Below, piece after piece: positions 21,227-41,108 of a stretch of DNA of 64,000 nucleotides. Location: NCBI GenBank assembly GCA_963930655.1, contig OZ005603.1:12857001-12921000 (forward strand), in the 5' to 3' direction. Positions within the stretch are counted from its first letter, which is position 1. Every line of letters starts with the position of its first letter. The notes under the pieces were generated by a model, which worked only from the letters and a program-made list of their open reading frames with translations, had not been told where the DNA came from and made no database searches. The position numbers and the translations under genes were made by a program. This DNA is from Myrica gale (taxonomy: Eukaryota; Streptophyta; Magnoliopsida; Fagales; Myricaceae).

Positions 21227-22680
21227 AGCTAGCTCGATCCCCTTGCCTTTTGCCCAATATTGTCTGTGCATGTATACACTAATGCATGCACCCTCTTCTG
21301 GAATCTTTGAATCTAAATAACTGACTTCTGAATTAGCATGTTTTAAGCAGTAAAGCAGGCCTGATTTTTTGAAAGGTCACAATTTATCATCACAAATGAT
21401 GACCTTAACATAGACAGACAATTACCCATCAAAGGAAGCTTCAGTTGCCGTAGTTCCAATGACTGGTCCAATTGATTAGTACGTAAGACGGACGTCTCAT
21501 TGCTCCAGACAGTTTGCTATGGACTAGCTGAAAGCAACTCGAAAGCTTTTGACTAACTGATCAGTTGGTACTCATGACGCAAGGGATTGCGAGATGTCTA
21601 GTTTGACATGAACGGTGGACGTTCCCAACGTCTACAAGCTGTTTGAAAATATTGTCACGGATAGAAAGTTGCTTTCCTTAGTCAGAGACTCTTTTGTTTA
21701 CATTAATCTCTTACGAGTATATAGGCCAGGTAGGGCGTCCTACCTTATATATATTGTGGTTTCCAAGTCGATCGTCATTTACTCGTCGAGAAACAGTAAC
21801 TCGTGGGGAATGGCCCAAATTGGTGTCACTTTCACCTTTAATTTTTTTTCCTGCTGCTTTTGGTTGGCAAGTTTATCAAAGCAACATCTAAACTCTTTTG
21901 ATTGTGGTTTTCTCACTCCCCCACAATTAATGCTAAAAACTACGGCTTTTGGCAGCTGATTAGCTTTGTTTGCAATCGATCGGATCGATCTACATAATTT
22001 TAACACGCAATTTGACATATCAACCGTGCTAGCTTTACCACCCTTGTATACTATCTTAGGGGTTCTTATCAGAAATGGCATAATATAGATTTTCCCATTC
22101 TCTCTTATATTGATTACAAAGAGATATACTCAAAAATAAATAAATACCAAGATAATGTTAATTGATTTTCTCTAACTCGTATTTATTATATCGGGTAAAA
22201 AGTTTTAATTGATTTTGATTGAAAATAAGGATGTTGATCACTAAGAAATATCTATAGGTAGCTTGGTTCTCTAAAGAAATTCAAACTATTTTTTGTTAAG
22301 GTTTTGATTTTAAAAAAAAAACATTGCATGAAAATTTCCCCAGTATACTAGGCCATATTATCCTGCCCATAGGGAGTATCAAGTCGGGCCAGCAGTAGCG
22401 GACACGATCCAAAAATCTCCAAAAAAAGATTATCACTGTTATGGGCATGGCCCGCACTATCCATAGAATCAAAATGGCGAGCTCTTAGCTCTTCGTAATC
22501 CACCGACGCTGGACTCAGCCCATTGGGCTTATCGAGCTCCCAACCTGCGCTTTGGGTTCCGCAGTAGACAAACTGACAAAAGGAAAGCTGTATCTACATT
22601 GATTCGATGCACAGGCAACCTACAAAACTTGGCGTCTTTCAGGTCAGAGATAATCCAGATTTAGATTCCAAATGGCCTTT
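21227..22680. other. Intergenic spacer
   Basis: About 1.45 kb between CACTA-2 and a direct repeat. I see short chance ORFs only, and no domain, TIR or LTR. Confidence 0.5.
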
Positions 22681-22913
22681 TTAGACAATATTCCAGTTGA
22701 GGCTACCACGTGCTTGAGCTCAGAGAGGGCTCTGCTTTGTAGATCATAGAAACATAAAACCATAGACTACTATGGTTGTGTTTGAGAAACAAAACCAGTT
22801 GAGGCTACCAACTTGTTTAGACAATATTCCAGTTGAGGCTACCACGTGCTTGAGCTCAGAGAGGGCTCTGCTTTGTAGATCATAGAAACGTAAAAACCAA
22901 AGAGTTGTGTTTG
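22681..22913 (+). repeat. Direct repeat, two copies about 136 bp apart
   Basis: Copy 1 (22681-22790) and copy 2 (22817-22913) share TTAGACAATATTCCAGTTGA, CTACCACGTGCTTGAGCTCA and GAGGGCTCTGCTTTGTAGAT almost perfectly, and both lead into TTGTGTTTGAGAAA. This is a recent local duplication. Each copy contains a CACGTG E/G-box. Confidence 0.85.
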
Positions 22914-23060
22914 AGAAATAAAATTTTAGATATTAAAATTGTTGAAAAAGTGAAGAGGGAGTGAAAAAGTAAAAAAAAATGTGTATGAAAATTTAGGTGG
23001 TCAAATTTTAGTAGGCAAACATATTCTATTTTAAATGGGATCCCAAATTAATACCTCAAT
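22895..23060. mobile_element. MITE remnant related to 54411-54609
   Basis: GTTGTGTTTGAGAAATAAAATTTTAG with a following TTGTTGAAAAAGTGAAGAGG (positions about 22905-22970) resembles the minus strand of the small MITE at 54411-54609. Only one end is recognisable. Confidence 0.45.
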
Positions 23061-23371
23061 TAGATTAGTCTCAATTCTGTTTAGTAAAGAACAAAACTTT
23101 ACTCGTCTGGTGGCTCTTGAACTTGGACGTCGTCAAGGGCGGAACTAGTTCATGACGATGGGGGACGGCCAGAAAAACATCTATTTTTTTAATGTGTAAG
23201 AAGCTTTAGCCCATCCCAACCCGCCCCCACTGTCTCACAAGTAAACACAAACACTTCCAAATGCAGTTCGATACTGGAGATTTGTGTAATTTAATGCTAT
23301 TTGCGGCGGATATTTCTTTACATAAAAGTAATTTTTTAATTTCTTTTCCAAATGCAGGCGGATGACCATGT

Positions 23372-24559
23372 TGTAACGCCCTGACCCAAAATTCTAAACA
23401 GATAGCATACCGCTTGAAAATATCATCCCAATCAAGAAAAAGAAATTCATAAAATCTTTATTCCATCTTCAATAGTCAAAATGAATCTCAACAGTTTAGT
23501 CAGAGCACTACTAAAAACATAAATCCTTAAATACTTCTCTTAACAAGAGTCTCAATAAACAATAAAACTACTAAAGTCTTTGAAATAAAACAATTATTAC
23601 TAGAGTCTTCAGATGACTCTTTATTCAAATATTCTGCATCTTGCAACTAATCTTCGAAACCATAACTCGAGAACTCTTACTACTCGCTTCCACCGACCGC
23701 TAAATCTGAAAGATAGGAAGTAAAGTGGTGAGCTATAACTAACTCAGTAAGTAGCAATCAATGTGAGTAGGGAAAATGACAGTTTATAAACATAACCGAG
23801 AATCAAGAAAAATAGTGAGTAATACTAACTGGAAACAAAATTTATAACAAAATATCTCACGCTAAGCAACGTAGTAAAATTATCAATGGTCACACAGACC
23901 TCCATGGTCACACAGACCTCCATTCACAAGCACCAGAATATTTTGATAATAAGCTCATACTACTAATTTCACAAAATAGGCCAATCATTTCAAATGAGTT
24001 AGTAAAATCTCATTTTTTTTACCAAAATTCGTTCAGTTTCTCTAACGCATCAAAATCCTTTAAAAATACAGTGCACGTTTTAAATCCAACATTTCCAAAA
24101 TCCAAGAATTTACAATAACTCATCCAAAATCAGTTTCGATTTATAAGAAAACAAAATATTTAACAATTGTGCACTTATTTTCCACAACGTAAGAATTTTA
24201 TAAAAATTTCATGAAAAGACCACTTACATCAACGTTCCCTGCAAATCACGTCTCTAAAGATAAGAGAAAGGGAGTTTCATGGTAGAGAGAGCTTCAAATG
24301 AGAGAAAACTTCAATCTTTTGTGTAAATTTTGCAAATCACCTATATCAATACTTAAAGATCTCTAAATCACTTTGAAAAGGGCAAAAATCCGTTCAACGT
24401 TCAAAAAGAAATCAAATTTTAAAAATTTAAAACATTCGGCGTTGATTTTCGTTCAGTTTTCAAATGGGAACCGGGCGCTGCGGAAGGGATAGTGACTTAT
24501 CCCTCCGCACGGTTTCAACTTTTAACTTTTTCAACTTTTTTTTTTTTTGAAGTATTACA
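23372..24559. mobile_element. Solo LTR, probably Gypsy
   Basis: A 1188-bp sequence starts TGTAACGCCCTGACCC and ends GAAGTATTACA, with a perfect 5-bp target duplication CATGT on both sides (23367-23371 and 24560-24564). The TG...CA ends and the TGTAACGCCC start are typical of plant LTRs. No internal region is present, so it is the product of LTR-LTR recombination. The intact target duplication suggests moderate age. Confidence 0.88.
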
Positions 24560-24564
24560 CATGT

Positions 24565-25119
24565 AGTTAGAGTTTGTTTGGATATCTCACGCAGCTCTTT
24601 TAATGATAAAAAATATCCCATTGTTTGCCAATATCCAATGATATCCCCTTCTTGGGGATGGAAATTATTTGATATCTTGTATGTTTGAGTTAGATCTGTA
24701 TCCAATTCTAGAAGTTGCTGAAATCAGTCACAAAATGGAACAATTGGCTTGAGATCATAAGTGAGCATAGCCTGGAGGATTTTAGAGTAGCTACATGCGC
24801 ATCGTCTTTCACTTCAAGTATTCATGAACTCCTAATTTTTGTGTACTAGTAAGATAACGGCTGTTGCAAAGCATTTTCCTGCTCTTTGATAGCGTTATAG
24901 GCTGGCGCTAAAAATGCGACAATGAGGTAACGGTTCCCATATAAACCTGTTGTGGATATGAGGCCTGAAAGAACAATGCACAAGTGATATGATTCGAGTC
25001 TCAAAAGTCAAGAGCCATTCAGAGCAGTTGACTGCTGGGGTGCGGTTCGGATGTTAGAATCTAAAATTAGTCATTATGCATTTGTTGAGAAATATAATAA
25101 GAATTATAAATTGATTGTC
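24565..25119. other. Unassigned segment within the hAT
   Basis: No recognisable coding sequence. The end (TTGATTGTCACAG) looks like the splice acceptor of the transposase exon that follows. Confidence 0.4.
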
Positions 25120-25827
25120 ACAGGTCTTACAACGAAAAGATCAAGACATTATTAATGAGATGAATTTAGTTAGAATTGTAAAGCTTCGGTTGCAGGATTT
25201 GATGGAGAAGGAATGTGATGTTTTTTTGAAGAAGTCAAAATCTTTTGTATGAATCATTCTATCATTGTGCCCAATATGGAAGACATTATTCCAACTCGTG
25301 GTCGGGCTCGACATGGAGGGCAAAAAATTACTTATTCGCATCGTTTTCGTGTGTAAATGTTTTGTCATGTTATTGATTTGATCGCTTAGAAGATGAATAA
25401 TCGTTTCACAAAAGCAAGTACAGAGTTACTTCTTTGTATAACATGTCTTGATCCAAGAAGCTCATTCTCAGCATTTGATCATGCGAAGTTACTTCGTCTT
25501 GCTGAGCTTTATCCAGAAGATTTCTCAGGAATTGATCGTGTTATACTTAGAGATCAACTTCGAAACTACATTTATGATATAAGAAGTCGTGATGCTTTTT
25601 CTGAACTTCAAGATATTGGAGGTCTTGCTGTGAAGATGGTTGAGACAAAAAAACATACTCTGTATCAATTGGTTTATCAATTGATTGAATTGACATTGGT
25701 CTTACCAATTGCGACTGCAATCGTTGAGAGAGTGTTCTCTGCAATAAAGTTAATTAAAACTAATCTGCGTAATAAGATGAGAGACGAATGGATGAATGAT
25801 AGTTTGGTGATATACAACGAAATATAA
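25120..25827 (+). pseudogene. hAT transposase, C-terminal exon with dimerisation domain
   Basis: After an acceptor-like TTGTCACAG the sequence reads VLQRKDQDIINEMNLVR, LRLQDLMEKE, then after a frameshift near 25245 NHSIIVPNMEDIIPTRGRAR, then two in-frame stops (TAA 25354, TAG 25386). From 25393 it is open to 25827: FSAFDHAKLLRLAELYPEDF, DIGGLAVKMVETKKH and the hAT C-terminal signature LPIATAIVERVFSAIKLIKT followed by LRNKMRDEWMNDSLVIYNE. It is the TTF/zinc-finger MYM-like branch of plant hAT transposases. The N-terminal half is absent. Confidence 0.88.
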
Positions 25828-26224
25828 GTTTTTGAAACTACTGAGAACAAAGTTATTTTACAATGTTTTCAGAATATGCAGTCTCGTAGGATCCAATTCC
25901 AACCTCTTAGTATCAGTAAATAGAACTGTAAGTGTATTTTAATATTTGTAATGTTTGTAGTCTTTAATTTTAAGTGTATTTCCGTCACTGAATGTCCTAT
26001 GTAGTATACGTAGGATTCCGATCCAGGTGGTAAAAGGCTTGTCACTCACGTTGGTTTTTTTTTTGTCGCAGTCGTTGTTACCCACATGGCTATCGGTCAA
26101 TGTATTCCTTTTTTTTTTTTTGACTCTGTGAGCTGTCGCGGTATCCCATCAACTTCGGGCGCAAAAACTTCCAATAACTTTGACATTGCCACACATGCCG
26201 CACGTGCTTCTTCTTCCTCTTCTA

Positions 26225-26348
26225 CTACTTCTTTCTGCTCTGCACGCCTGAGACTGAGAGGAGATAGAGGGAGAGAGAGAGGATCCCAAAGGGCCAAAAG
26301 CTCTCCTTTTCTTCTCCTTGTTCGCACTCGCCCATTTACTCTAAGCCC
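26225..26348 (+). promoter_or_regulatory. Probable 5' leader of the katanin-like gene
   Basis: A CT-rich and GA-rich stretch lies immediately before the ATG at 26349. I see no TATA box. Pyrimidine-rich leaders of this kind are common for housekeeping plant genes. The transcript start cannot be set from sequence alone. Confidence 0.35.
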
Positions 26349-34944
<8,596 letters not shown>

Positions 34945-35439
34945 AGGCCCGCAACCTTGCTTCGTACCTCCAATGGGAAATGTACATGTCCAAGTTTAAT
35001 TGGCGAGTTCAATTATTTCATGAGATCGTTGGTATTTCTTTAACCACCACGATTTTCAGTCTGTGTTTTATAGAGGCCGAAGTAGAACCTCCGCTGTTTC
35101 AAGCGGATTAATATGCAAGTAGTTGGAGTCTTTGCAATTTCGCATGTCGTATTTATGTTTCACATTGTGATCAAGTTGGACTGGAGTTGAAGGATCTTCT
35201 TTCCTCCCCCTCCCCCCCATACACTACACAGACAATTCGTCTTTTTTCAGCTTTTGTTTCAGTTATAAGCTGTTTCAGTTACAAAACCAAGTTCTCAATC
35301 CAGCTGCATATTTGGGTAGGTCAGAAGCTTCAAGCAGAATATTACCAACAATATGATGATCACCTAGGAAATAACAAGCAGATACATGAGCCACCTCTTG
35401 CTTGCTTTGTGCAAGCTAAGTTCCTTCTCTGTAATCTTT

Positions 35440-37535
35440 AACTTTTTCAAAATCCTTGGTAGAATCTCTCTCCCACGCTAGAAAGTCCCAACATCCACCA
35501 TTCGAAAAATCAATAATGATGATGCCCCTACAAGAGAAAACCATAAGTATTTCCCTCTCCTTTATAAGGTTTGTGAGACCTATCCAAACGTAAGGACCCA
35601 AAATGATCCTTACTCCATCTTTGACAAAATCATAAGTATTCTTGAAACCATTATGAATAATAACTCTTCTATCATATTGCCATGGTCTACCAAGAAGTAA
35701 ATGTCAAGCATCCATAGGCACAACGTAACATAATACTTCATTTTTGTAATTCTTGCCAATAGAAAACTGAAAAAGAGTGTTCATTTACCTTCACATCATT
35801 ACCTTTTCGAAACCATGTAAGCTTGTAAGTTTGAGGATGAGGTTTCGTCTTAAGTTTCAGCTTCTTCACCATATCTTCAGGCACCACATTCTCACAACTT
35901 CCACCATCAATGATAATGTCACAAACTTTGCCATGGGAAATGCGTCTTGTTTGAAAGATATTTTTCCGTACCCATTCATCATAATCTCCACGGACTGAAT
36001 TCAAACTTCTTCGAACAATAAGTGATTCTTCAACATCGGCATAAGTGACCTCTTCATCTTTCTCTGTTGATTCTTCTTCATCGTCTTCGTCCATCCATTC
36101 TTCTTCAATAAGTCACCATTTTGCGGTTTAGACAATCAGAAGTAATATGACCAAATCATTGGCATTTGAAACACATACGAGAATTAAAATTTTGGCTACT
36201 TGAACTCAGTCCTCCGTCATTCTTCGAGAGTTGAGGGGATGTCTTTTCTGTTGCTGAAAATTTTGGTGCTGAAACTTTAGGGACTAATGAGTCCCTCGGT
36301 TGGAATGACCATCCTTTACTCCAAATCACGGCCTACTTCCATGGGCCTCCCTTTATTGCTCCTCCACCTTCATTGCTAGCTTCACAACATCATTGTAGGT
36401 CCAATACGGTTGTAATTGGACAATATTGCCAATCTTCATTCTTAGCCCACCAAGATATCGAGCCATAGTTTGCTCTTCCGGCTCTGCCACATCACACTTC
36501 ATCGTGAGATGATTGAACTCCGCGGTATATTCTTCCACTGAAAGATATATTTGCTTGAAATTTTGGAACTTGAGAAAAATATCTTGTCGATAATTATTCA
36601 GCAAAATTTTTTGCTTAAGAACTTTTCTAATCTTTTCTCACATAGCAATACGATTTCTTCCTTCTCGAGCACGTTGCTTCTTTAAATTCTACCACCATAG
36701 AGAATCATATTTCTTTAACTTTAATGCAACACGCTTCACCTTTCATTTTTCTGGCACCTCTTTATAATCAAGATCTGTTCCACCGAATGTAACCAATCAA
36801 GAAACTCATTAGTTTCATCCTTCCTTCAAACTCGAGGATATCAACTCTCACTTCAAGTTAAATCACGTTGGACTTCATGGTTTCTTCAATTATGGCGACG
36901 ATGATGATGAACATGTTCCTTCGATGATGGTTCAGATTGTTCAAGATAGAAAGGATTCTCATTCTCATGACGAGAGAAAGAACACGGGATACAGTGCAAG
37001 AACTCGCCACCTATCAAAATCCACTGAAGGATAAGAGTTGAACTCGCCACCTATCGGAATCCACCTAATGACAATAGTTTGTAGAAGAAATCCTTCCTCA
37101 AAGTAGCCTAAGAATCAAGTTGTATAAACACTTAAAATCTCTGTTATTTTCTACTACAAGATAGGGGTTTAAATAGCAAAGCTTGGAACAACCCTCCAAG
37201 CATGAGTAAATGAGAAGTCAACTTCCAAAATATTAATTGAGACGTAGAAAACATAAAATACTCTTAGGAAAATGAAAAGATACTTTGAAAATCCAAAAGA
37301 ACAAGCTAAAAATAGTAAACACGTCCAAAATTTGCTAGACCTTAGAATTAGGTGTCAGTTTGACCTCCTTGGAGTAATTTAACCATAACTTCATCTAGAC
37401 AACTCTAAATTATACATCGTTTGATGCATTGGACACTAGACTTGTAGATCTTTCCAAAAGCCACAAATCAAACAGAAAATCTTCGTAAATAATTTTAGAC
37501 TTTAATTTCAATCTCGAGCTTCTGTGTTGACCACA
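35440..37535 (-). mobile_element. Gypsy LTR retrotransposon fragment
   Basis: A minus-strand Gypsy piece about 500 bp downstream of the katanin-like gene. Parts: probable 5' LTR and leader (about 36990-37535, with a TATTTAAAC box), gag (about 36350-36900), a zinc knuckle (about 36110-36190) and a protease-like region with IIDGGSCENVV (about 35450-36090). RT, RNase H, integrase and the other LTR are absent. It is broken, with several breaks in gag alone. Age cannot be set from one LTR. Confidence 0.75.
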
Positions 37536-37554
37536 CCTATGTCAATAGTAATGG

Positions 37555-37900
37555 TCGATTAGAAGAGAAAAGAAGGAAGATAATTGCGAGAGGAGAGGTG
37601 TGGATAGGTTGAAAATTAAGGAGCGAAAAATAGGAAGTGAAAAATTTTTGTGCTGCAAATAAAGAGAAAAATAAAGGAGAGAGGATAGAGAGAAAAAGTA
37701 CTGCTAGAAAAATAAAATAGAGAGATAGAAAGAGTGTGATTTGTGAGAAGGAAAAAAGAGAGAATATACTAAAGGGAAGAGTGGCCAAGGAGAGAAGAAA
37801 AGGAGAGAGGGAGAGAAAATAGGGAAAATGAGGCTAGGTTAGAAAAAGTATGAAGGAGAATAAGAAATAGAGTTTACTAGGTTAATTAGAAACAGAGAGT
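37555..37900. repeat. GA-rich low-complexity block
   Basis: Purine runs such as AGAGAGAAAAAG and GGAGAGAGGGAGAGAAAATA lie beside the Gypsy LTR. Translation of the other strand gives a Phe/Ser/Leu-rich peptide that is not a gene. Confidence 0.75.
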
Positions 37901-38151
37901 GAAAAGAGAGATGAATGACTGAGATTTAAGTGTCTCTTATTTCTTCATAGAATTATAGCACTTCGATTAATGAATCTTACTTACTCTGCCATATATCCCA
38001 ATAGATTGCTCTTGTTGTCCGTGAGTCTAGAAAATAATTAATTTTATCACCCTGCACAAAAATACTTAATTAGATCATAACATCATATGACGAAATCAAA
38101 TTTATAAAATAATTACAATGCCAACAATTATAGTGCAATTGGTAAAAATAA

Positions 38152-38340
38152 GGGTTAATTACAAAAAACCCCTCGAACTATACTCCTGATCCCAAAATCC
38201 CCCCTAAACTTCAACTCGTGTCAACCTGCCCCCTCAAACTTACGTAATCGTCTCGGTTTCGTTTTTTATTCGTATTTAACGAAACCGTACAACCCATTCC
38301 GTCACACGTGAGTTCCTTCATATTTAAAAGACCAAAATGC
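38152..38340 (+). repeat. Isolated MULE-type TIR fragment
   Basis: GGGTTAATTACAAAAAACCC, then runs of CCCC and TTCGTTTT and an ACGTGAGTTCC end, resembles in style the TIRs at 12899 and 63353. No inverted partner is found nearby. Confidence 0.4.
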
Positions 38341-38459
38341 CCCACTTATGCGTTCAACCTTTCATCCTAACCTGAGGTGAACGATGCATGGAAGCCCTTT
38401 CTTCCAAATTCACTGAGGTGAACGATGCATGGAAGTCCCACTCTCCTTCACTGTCATAA

Positions 38460-39880
38460 GAGTTTTGCAGGTCATTTGACGTCACTAGGTTACCTTCTGT
38501 CGATCGTTTATTTAATCGGCAGTCTCATGCAAAGTGTCCCTTCTTGCCTCAGTTAAAATGTGCATTGTTTCGCCGTTGCAAATTTTTTTGGAAAACTCCT
38601 TTCTTTATCTTGACCTCAAGCCTCATTTGATTGAGAGTTTCTATGGTGTTGACTTTTGTCTTTCTCTTCTTTCTTCATGTTGAAGCCTCTCCGACCTTTG
38701 TTGACCTTTTCTGCTGCTATACAATACCTCCTCCTCATTCTTTATTCAAACCTCAACTAATTGTTTTGCTAAGGTTTCTTGATTAGCCAATAAATTATCT
38801 AGCTCCTCCAAGGAAGGTTGGATTGACCAACCTTGGATAGCAGTAATAAATCCAAGATATTCGGGTCTCAATCTGTGGATAATAATTCTCCTTATACGTT
38901 GTTCATTAATTTTTGCATAAGAGTCTAATTTAGATATTTCGCGACAAAGGGACTTTACCTTGGTGAAGTATTGATTAATTGTGAGTTCTCGTTGAGTTGT
39001 TGTCATTAATTCACTTTCAAGTAGTTGAAGTTGCATATCATTTTTCCTGGAAAAGCGAGTTGTCAATGTGTCTCATTCATCCTTTGATGTGGTGGTGTGC
39101 TGAATGTGCTCCAACATCTCTTTTTCTACAGTTGTCTTGATCGCGATCATGGCTTTTCCAGCCTTAATTCACCACTTCCGAAGTGCTTCGACATTCTCTG
39201 CAAAGGGTGGTGTGGAATCATTACCATTAACGATCTCTCAGAGATCTTGGCCTTGCGGGTATAATTCCATGCATGTCTGCCACGTCGAATAATTTTAGTT
39301 GTTTAGCTTTTCGACCTTGTCAGTGTATTGGAGATCTATCATCGTGACTTGGTATCGTCCTACGCATTCCTAAATAAGTTTAGTCCCATACTAATGAGCT
39401 TTATAATCTTGGATTGTGCACGAGCAATGTAATCTTTCAAAATGACGCCTTCAAAAAAAAAAATTATCACAAGCAGCACTCCAACTCTATCCCTGATTGT
39501 TCCAGCTCTGATGACAAATTGTTGACCAGAATGGAGAGAAAAACCACAAGAACTCTTTATAACCGTATAATAACGTTTACAAGGAACAAAGAGCGACCCG
39601 TCACGTCACTAAGACAATAGAATACACTTTTTCTCTATTTTCTTCTCTTACTACCATTCGCACTTACTTTTCACTTCACTTTTCTACCCACACCTTAAGC
39701 ACCTAAATCCCTATTTATAGGAGGCTAAGTTGGCTATAGAGTGAATCTTATCCACTCGTTAGGTCGGCTAGTGTAAATTCTTAGGCCTTCCATGAATTTT
39801 GCCATTATCTTCCTTTCGCCGAATAAATTGATCTGGATTCTTTTGAATTTTTCTTCACGGGCGGCGACTTTTCTAAATAA
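38460..39880 (-). mobile_element. Copia LTR retrotransposon fragment (gag and LTR)
   Basis: Minus strand. A gag/UBN2 region (about 38740-39300, with INQYFTKVKSLCREI-like and ELDNLLANQE segments), a decayed zinc-knuckle region below it (about 38500-38700), and a primer-binding-site-like TTGTCATCAGAGC near 39505, directly before a probable LTR starting near 39520 on the plus strand (TGTTGACCAGAATGG). The outer LTR edge is not defined. It is broken and lacks everything downstream of gag. Confidence 0.65.
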
Positions 39881-39969
39881 GTGCTGACGCTAATAGAGAG
39901 GAGAGATGGGAGAGCTTCTCTCTGGGGTACACAAAGCGAGGAAGATGGAATTGTTAATGGTTTTAAAAT

Positions 39970-40790
39970 TAGAGTTTTATACAAACTACCTACGGAGTTT
40001 TAACGCTTTTTTTTTAATTCACTTAATTTTAAAAAATTTCAAATTGCTCAATAGATTTATCATTTTTTATAAAAAATTACTGAACCAAACATCGTTTGAC
40101 CTGTTTAATAAAAAATTCATCACGTCCAATAGCAAGGTAACACGTGTCATTAAATAAATAAAAATAAATATAAAGTTAATAAAAAAACATAATTAAATAA
40201 TGTAACCGTCGACATGGGTTGCGGGATGGGGGAGGTCCCCAACCCCCACCTAGACCACCTCCCGGGGTGGAGGCACCCTCCCTTTGGCCGCCGATCCTTT
40301 CACTGTGTAGGGGGAATCTCCCCTCCACCTCTGGCGGCCGAGTTCTGGGCAGCCATGGGTGGACCTCCTCTACCCGTGGACATCTAGGTGGGGGTTGGGT
40401 GACCTTCCCCCACCCAGACTTCCTTCCAAGGTGGAGGCGCCCTCCCTCTAGCCAACCAGAGGTGGAGGGGGGACCCTCCTCCCCCGAAGGCCAGAGGTGG
40501 AAGGGGAATCCCCCTTCCGTTAAAGGATCGGGCAACCCCCAATCCTTTCTTTTTTTTGTTTTAAAAAATTAATTATGTTTTTTTATTAAATTTAGATTTA
40601 TTTATTTGATGACACATGTCACATTGTGATTATACGTGATGATTTTTTCGTTAAACGGGTCTAACGGCATCGAGTTTAATGAATTTTGATTAAAAAATGA
40701 CAAACCTAGTGAGCGGTTTGAAATTTTTTAAAACCAAATAAGTTTTTCAAAAAAACATTAAAACTCAGTGTTGTATTTGTATATTTCCAT
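39970..40790. mobile_element. Inverted-repeat (foldback/MITE-like) element with GC-rich core
   Basis: The arms of about 230-250 bp pair in inverted orientation (39970-40210 with 40560-40790). Both contain ACACGTGTCAT/ACATGTGTCAT, TTTAAAAAATTTCAAA and AAAAAAACATAATTA. The core (40210-40555) is strongly G+C-rich, in contrast to its arms, and has an internal direct repeat (about 40240-40297 and 40404-40462). No transposase. The exact ends and target duplication are not resolved. Confidence 0.7.
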
Positions 40791-41108
40791 TTTTATATAT
40801 AGCCTTGGAATGGATAATTTTACAGAAAGGGATAGACTCTCGCATGAGAAATTGGAAAGGTAAAAAGTCATTTTTAAGTTTTCAAAATCTAGGACCATTA
40901 TTTGCTTTAGATTTTGAGCCATGCTGTTTTTTGATTGGATGGTTAGATTTTATGGTTTTAGACTTCAATGTTAATCCAACAATAAAAATATCGTTTTTTA
41001 GTGATTCCAAAATAGAAAAACATGACGCTTTTAGGATTAACACAGTTGAACAAAATGTTTTAGGATTTCTCTTTTGGCTCCATTGTAACCTATAACAAAT
41101 TCTTATTA

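Larger units (their letters stand above)
23134..25990 (+). mobile_element. hAT element with broken transposase, interrupted by a solo LTR
   Basis: The left end CAAGGGCGGAACTAG resembles the hAT termini at 13573 and 15922. The right end on the other strand reads CAGTGACGGAAAT at 25990. The flanking 8-mers (GACGTCGT and AATGTCCT) match at only five positions, so either the boundaries or the target duplication have decayed. A 3' piece of an hAT transposase lies at 25120-25827. The solo LTR at 23372-24559 inserted later. The element ends about 360 bp upstream of the katanin-like start codon. Confidence 0.6.

Noticed and set aside
17688-21229. A 3-bp target duplication for CACTA-2
   Set aside because: The flanks are CTA and AGC, which do not match; I do not claim one.
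35416-35601. Open frame just below the Gypsy protease region as a separate host gene
   Set aside because: It continues the decayed retrotransposon sequence and has no host-gene features.
40176-40572. Two overlapping Pro/Gly-rich open frames of about 118 codons on opposite strands
   Set aside because: High G+C content lowers stop-codon frequency; both lie in the core of a foldback element and have no recognisable domain.
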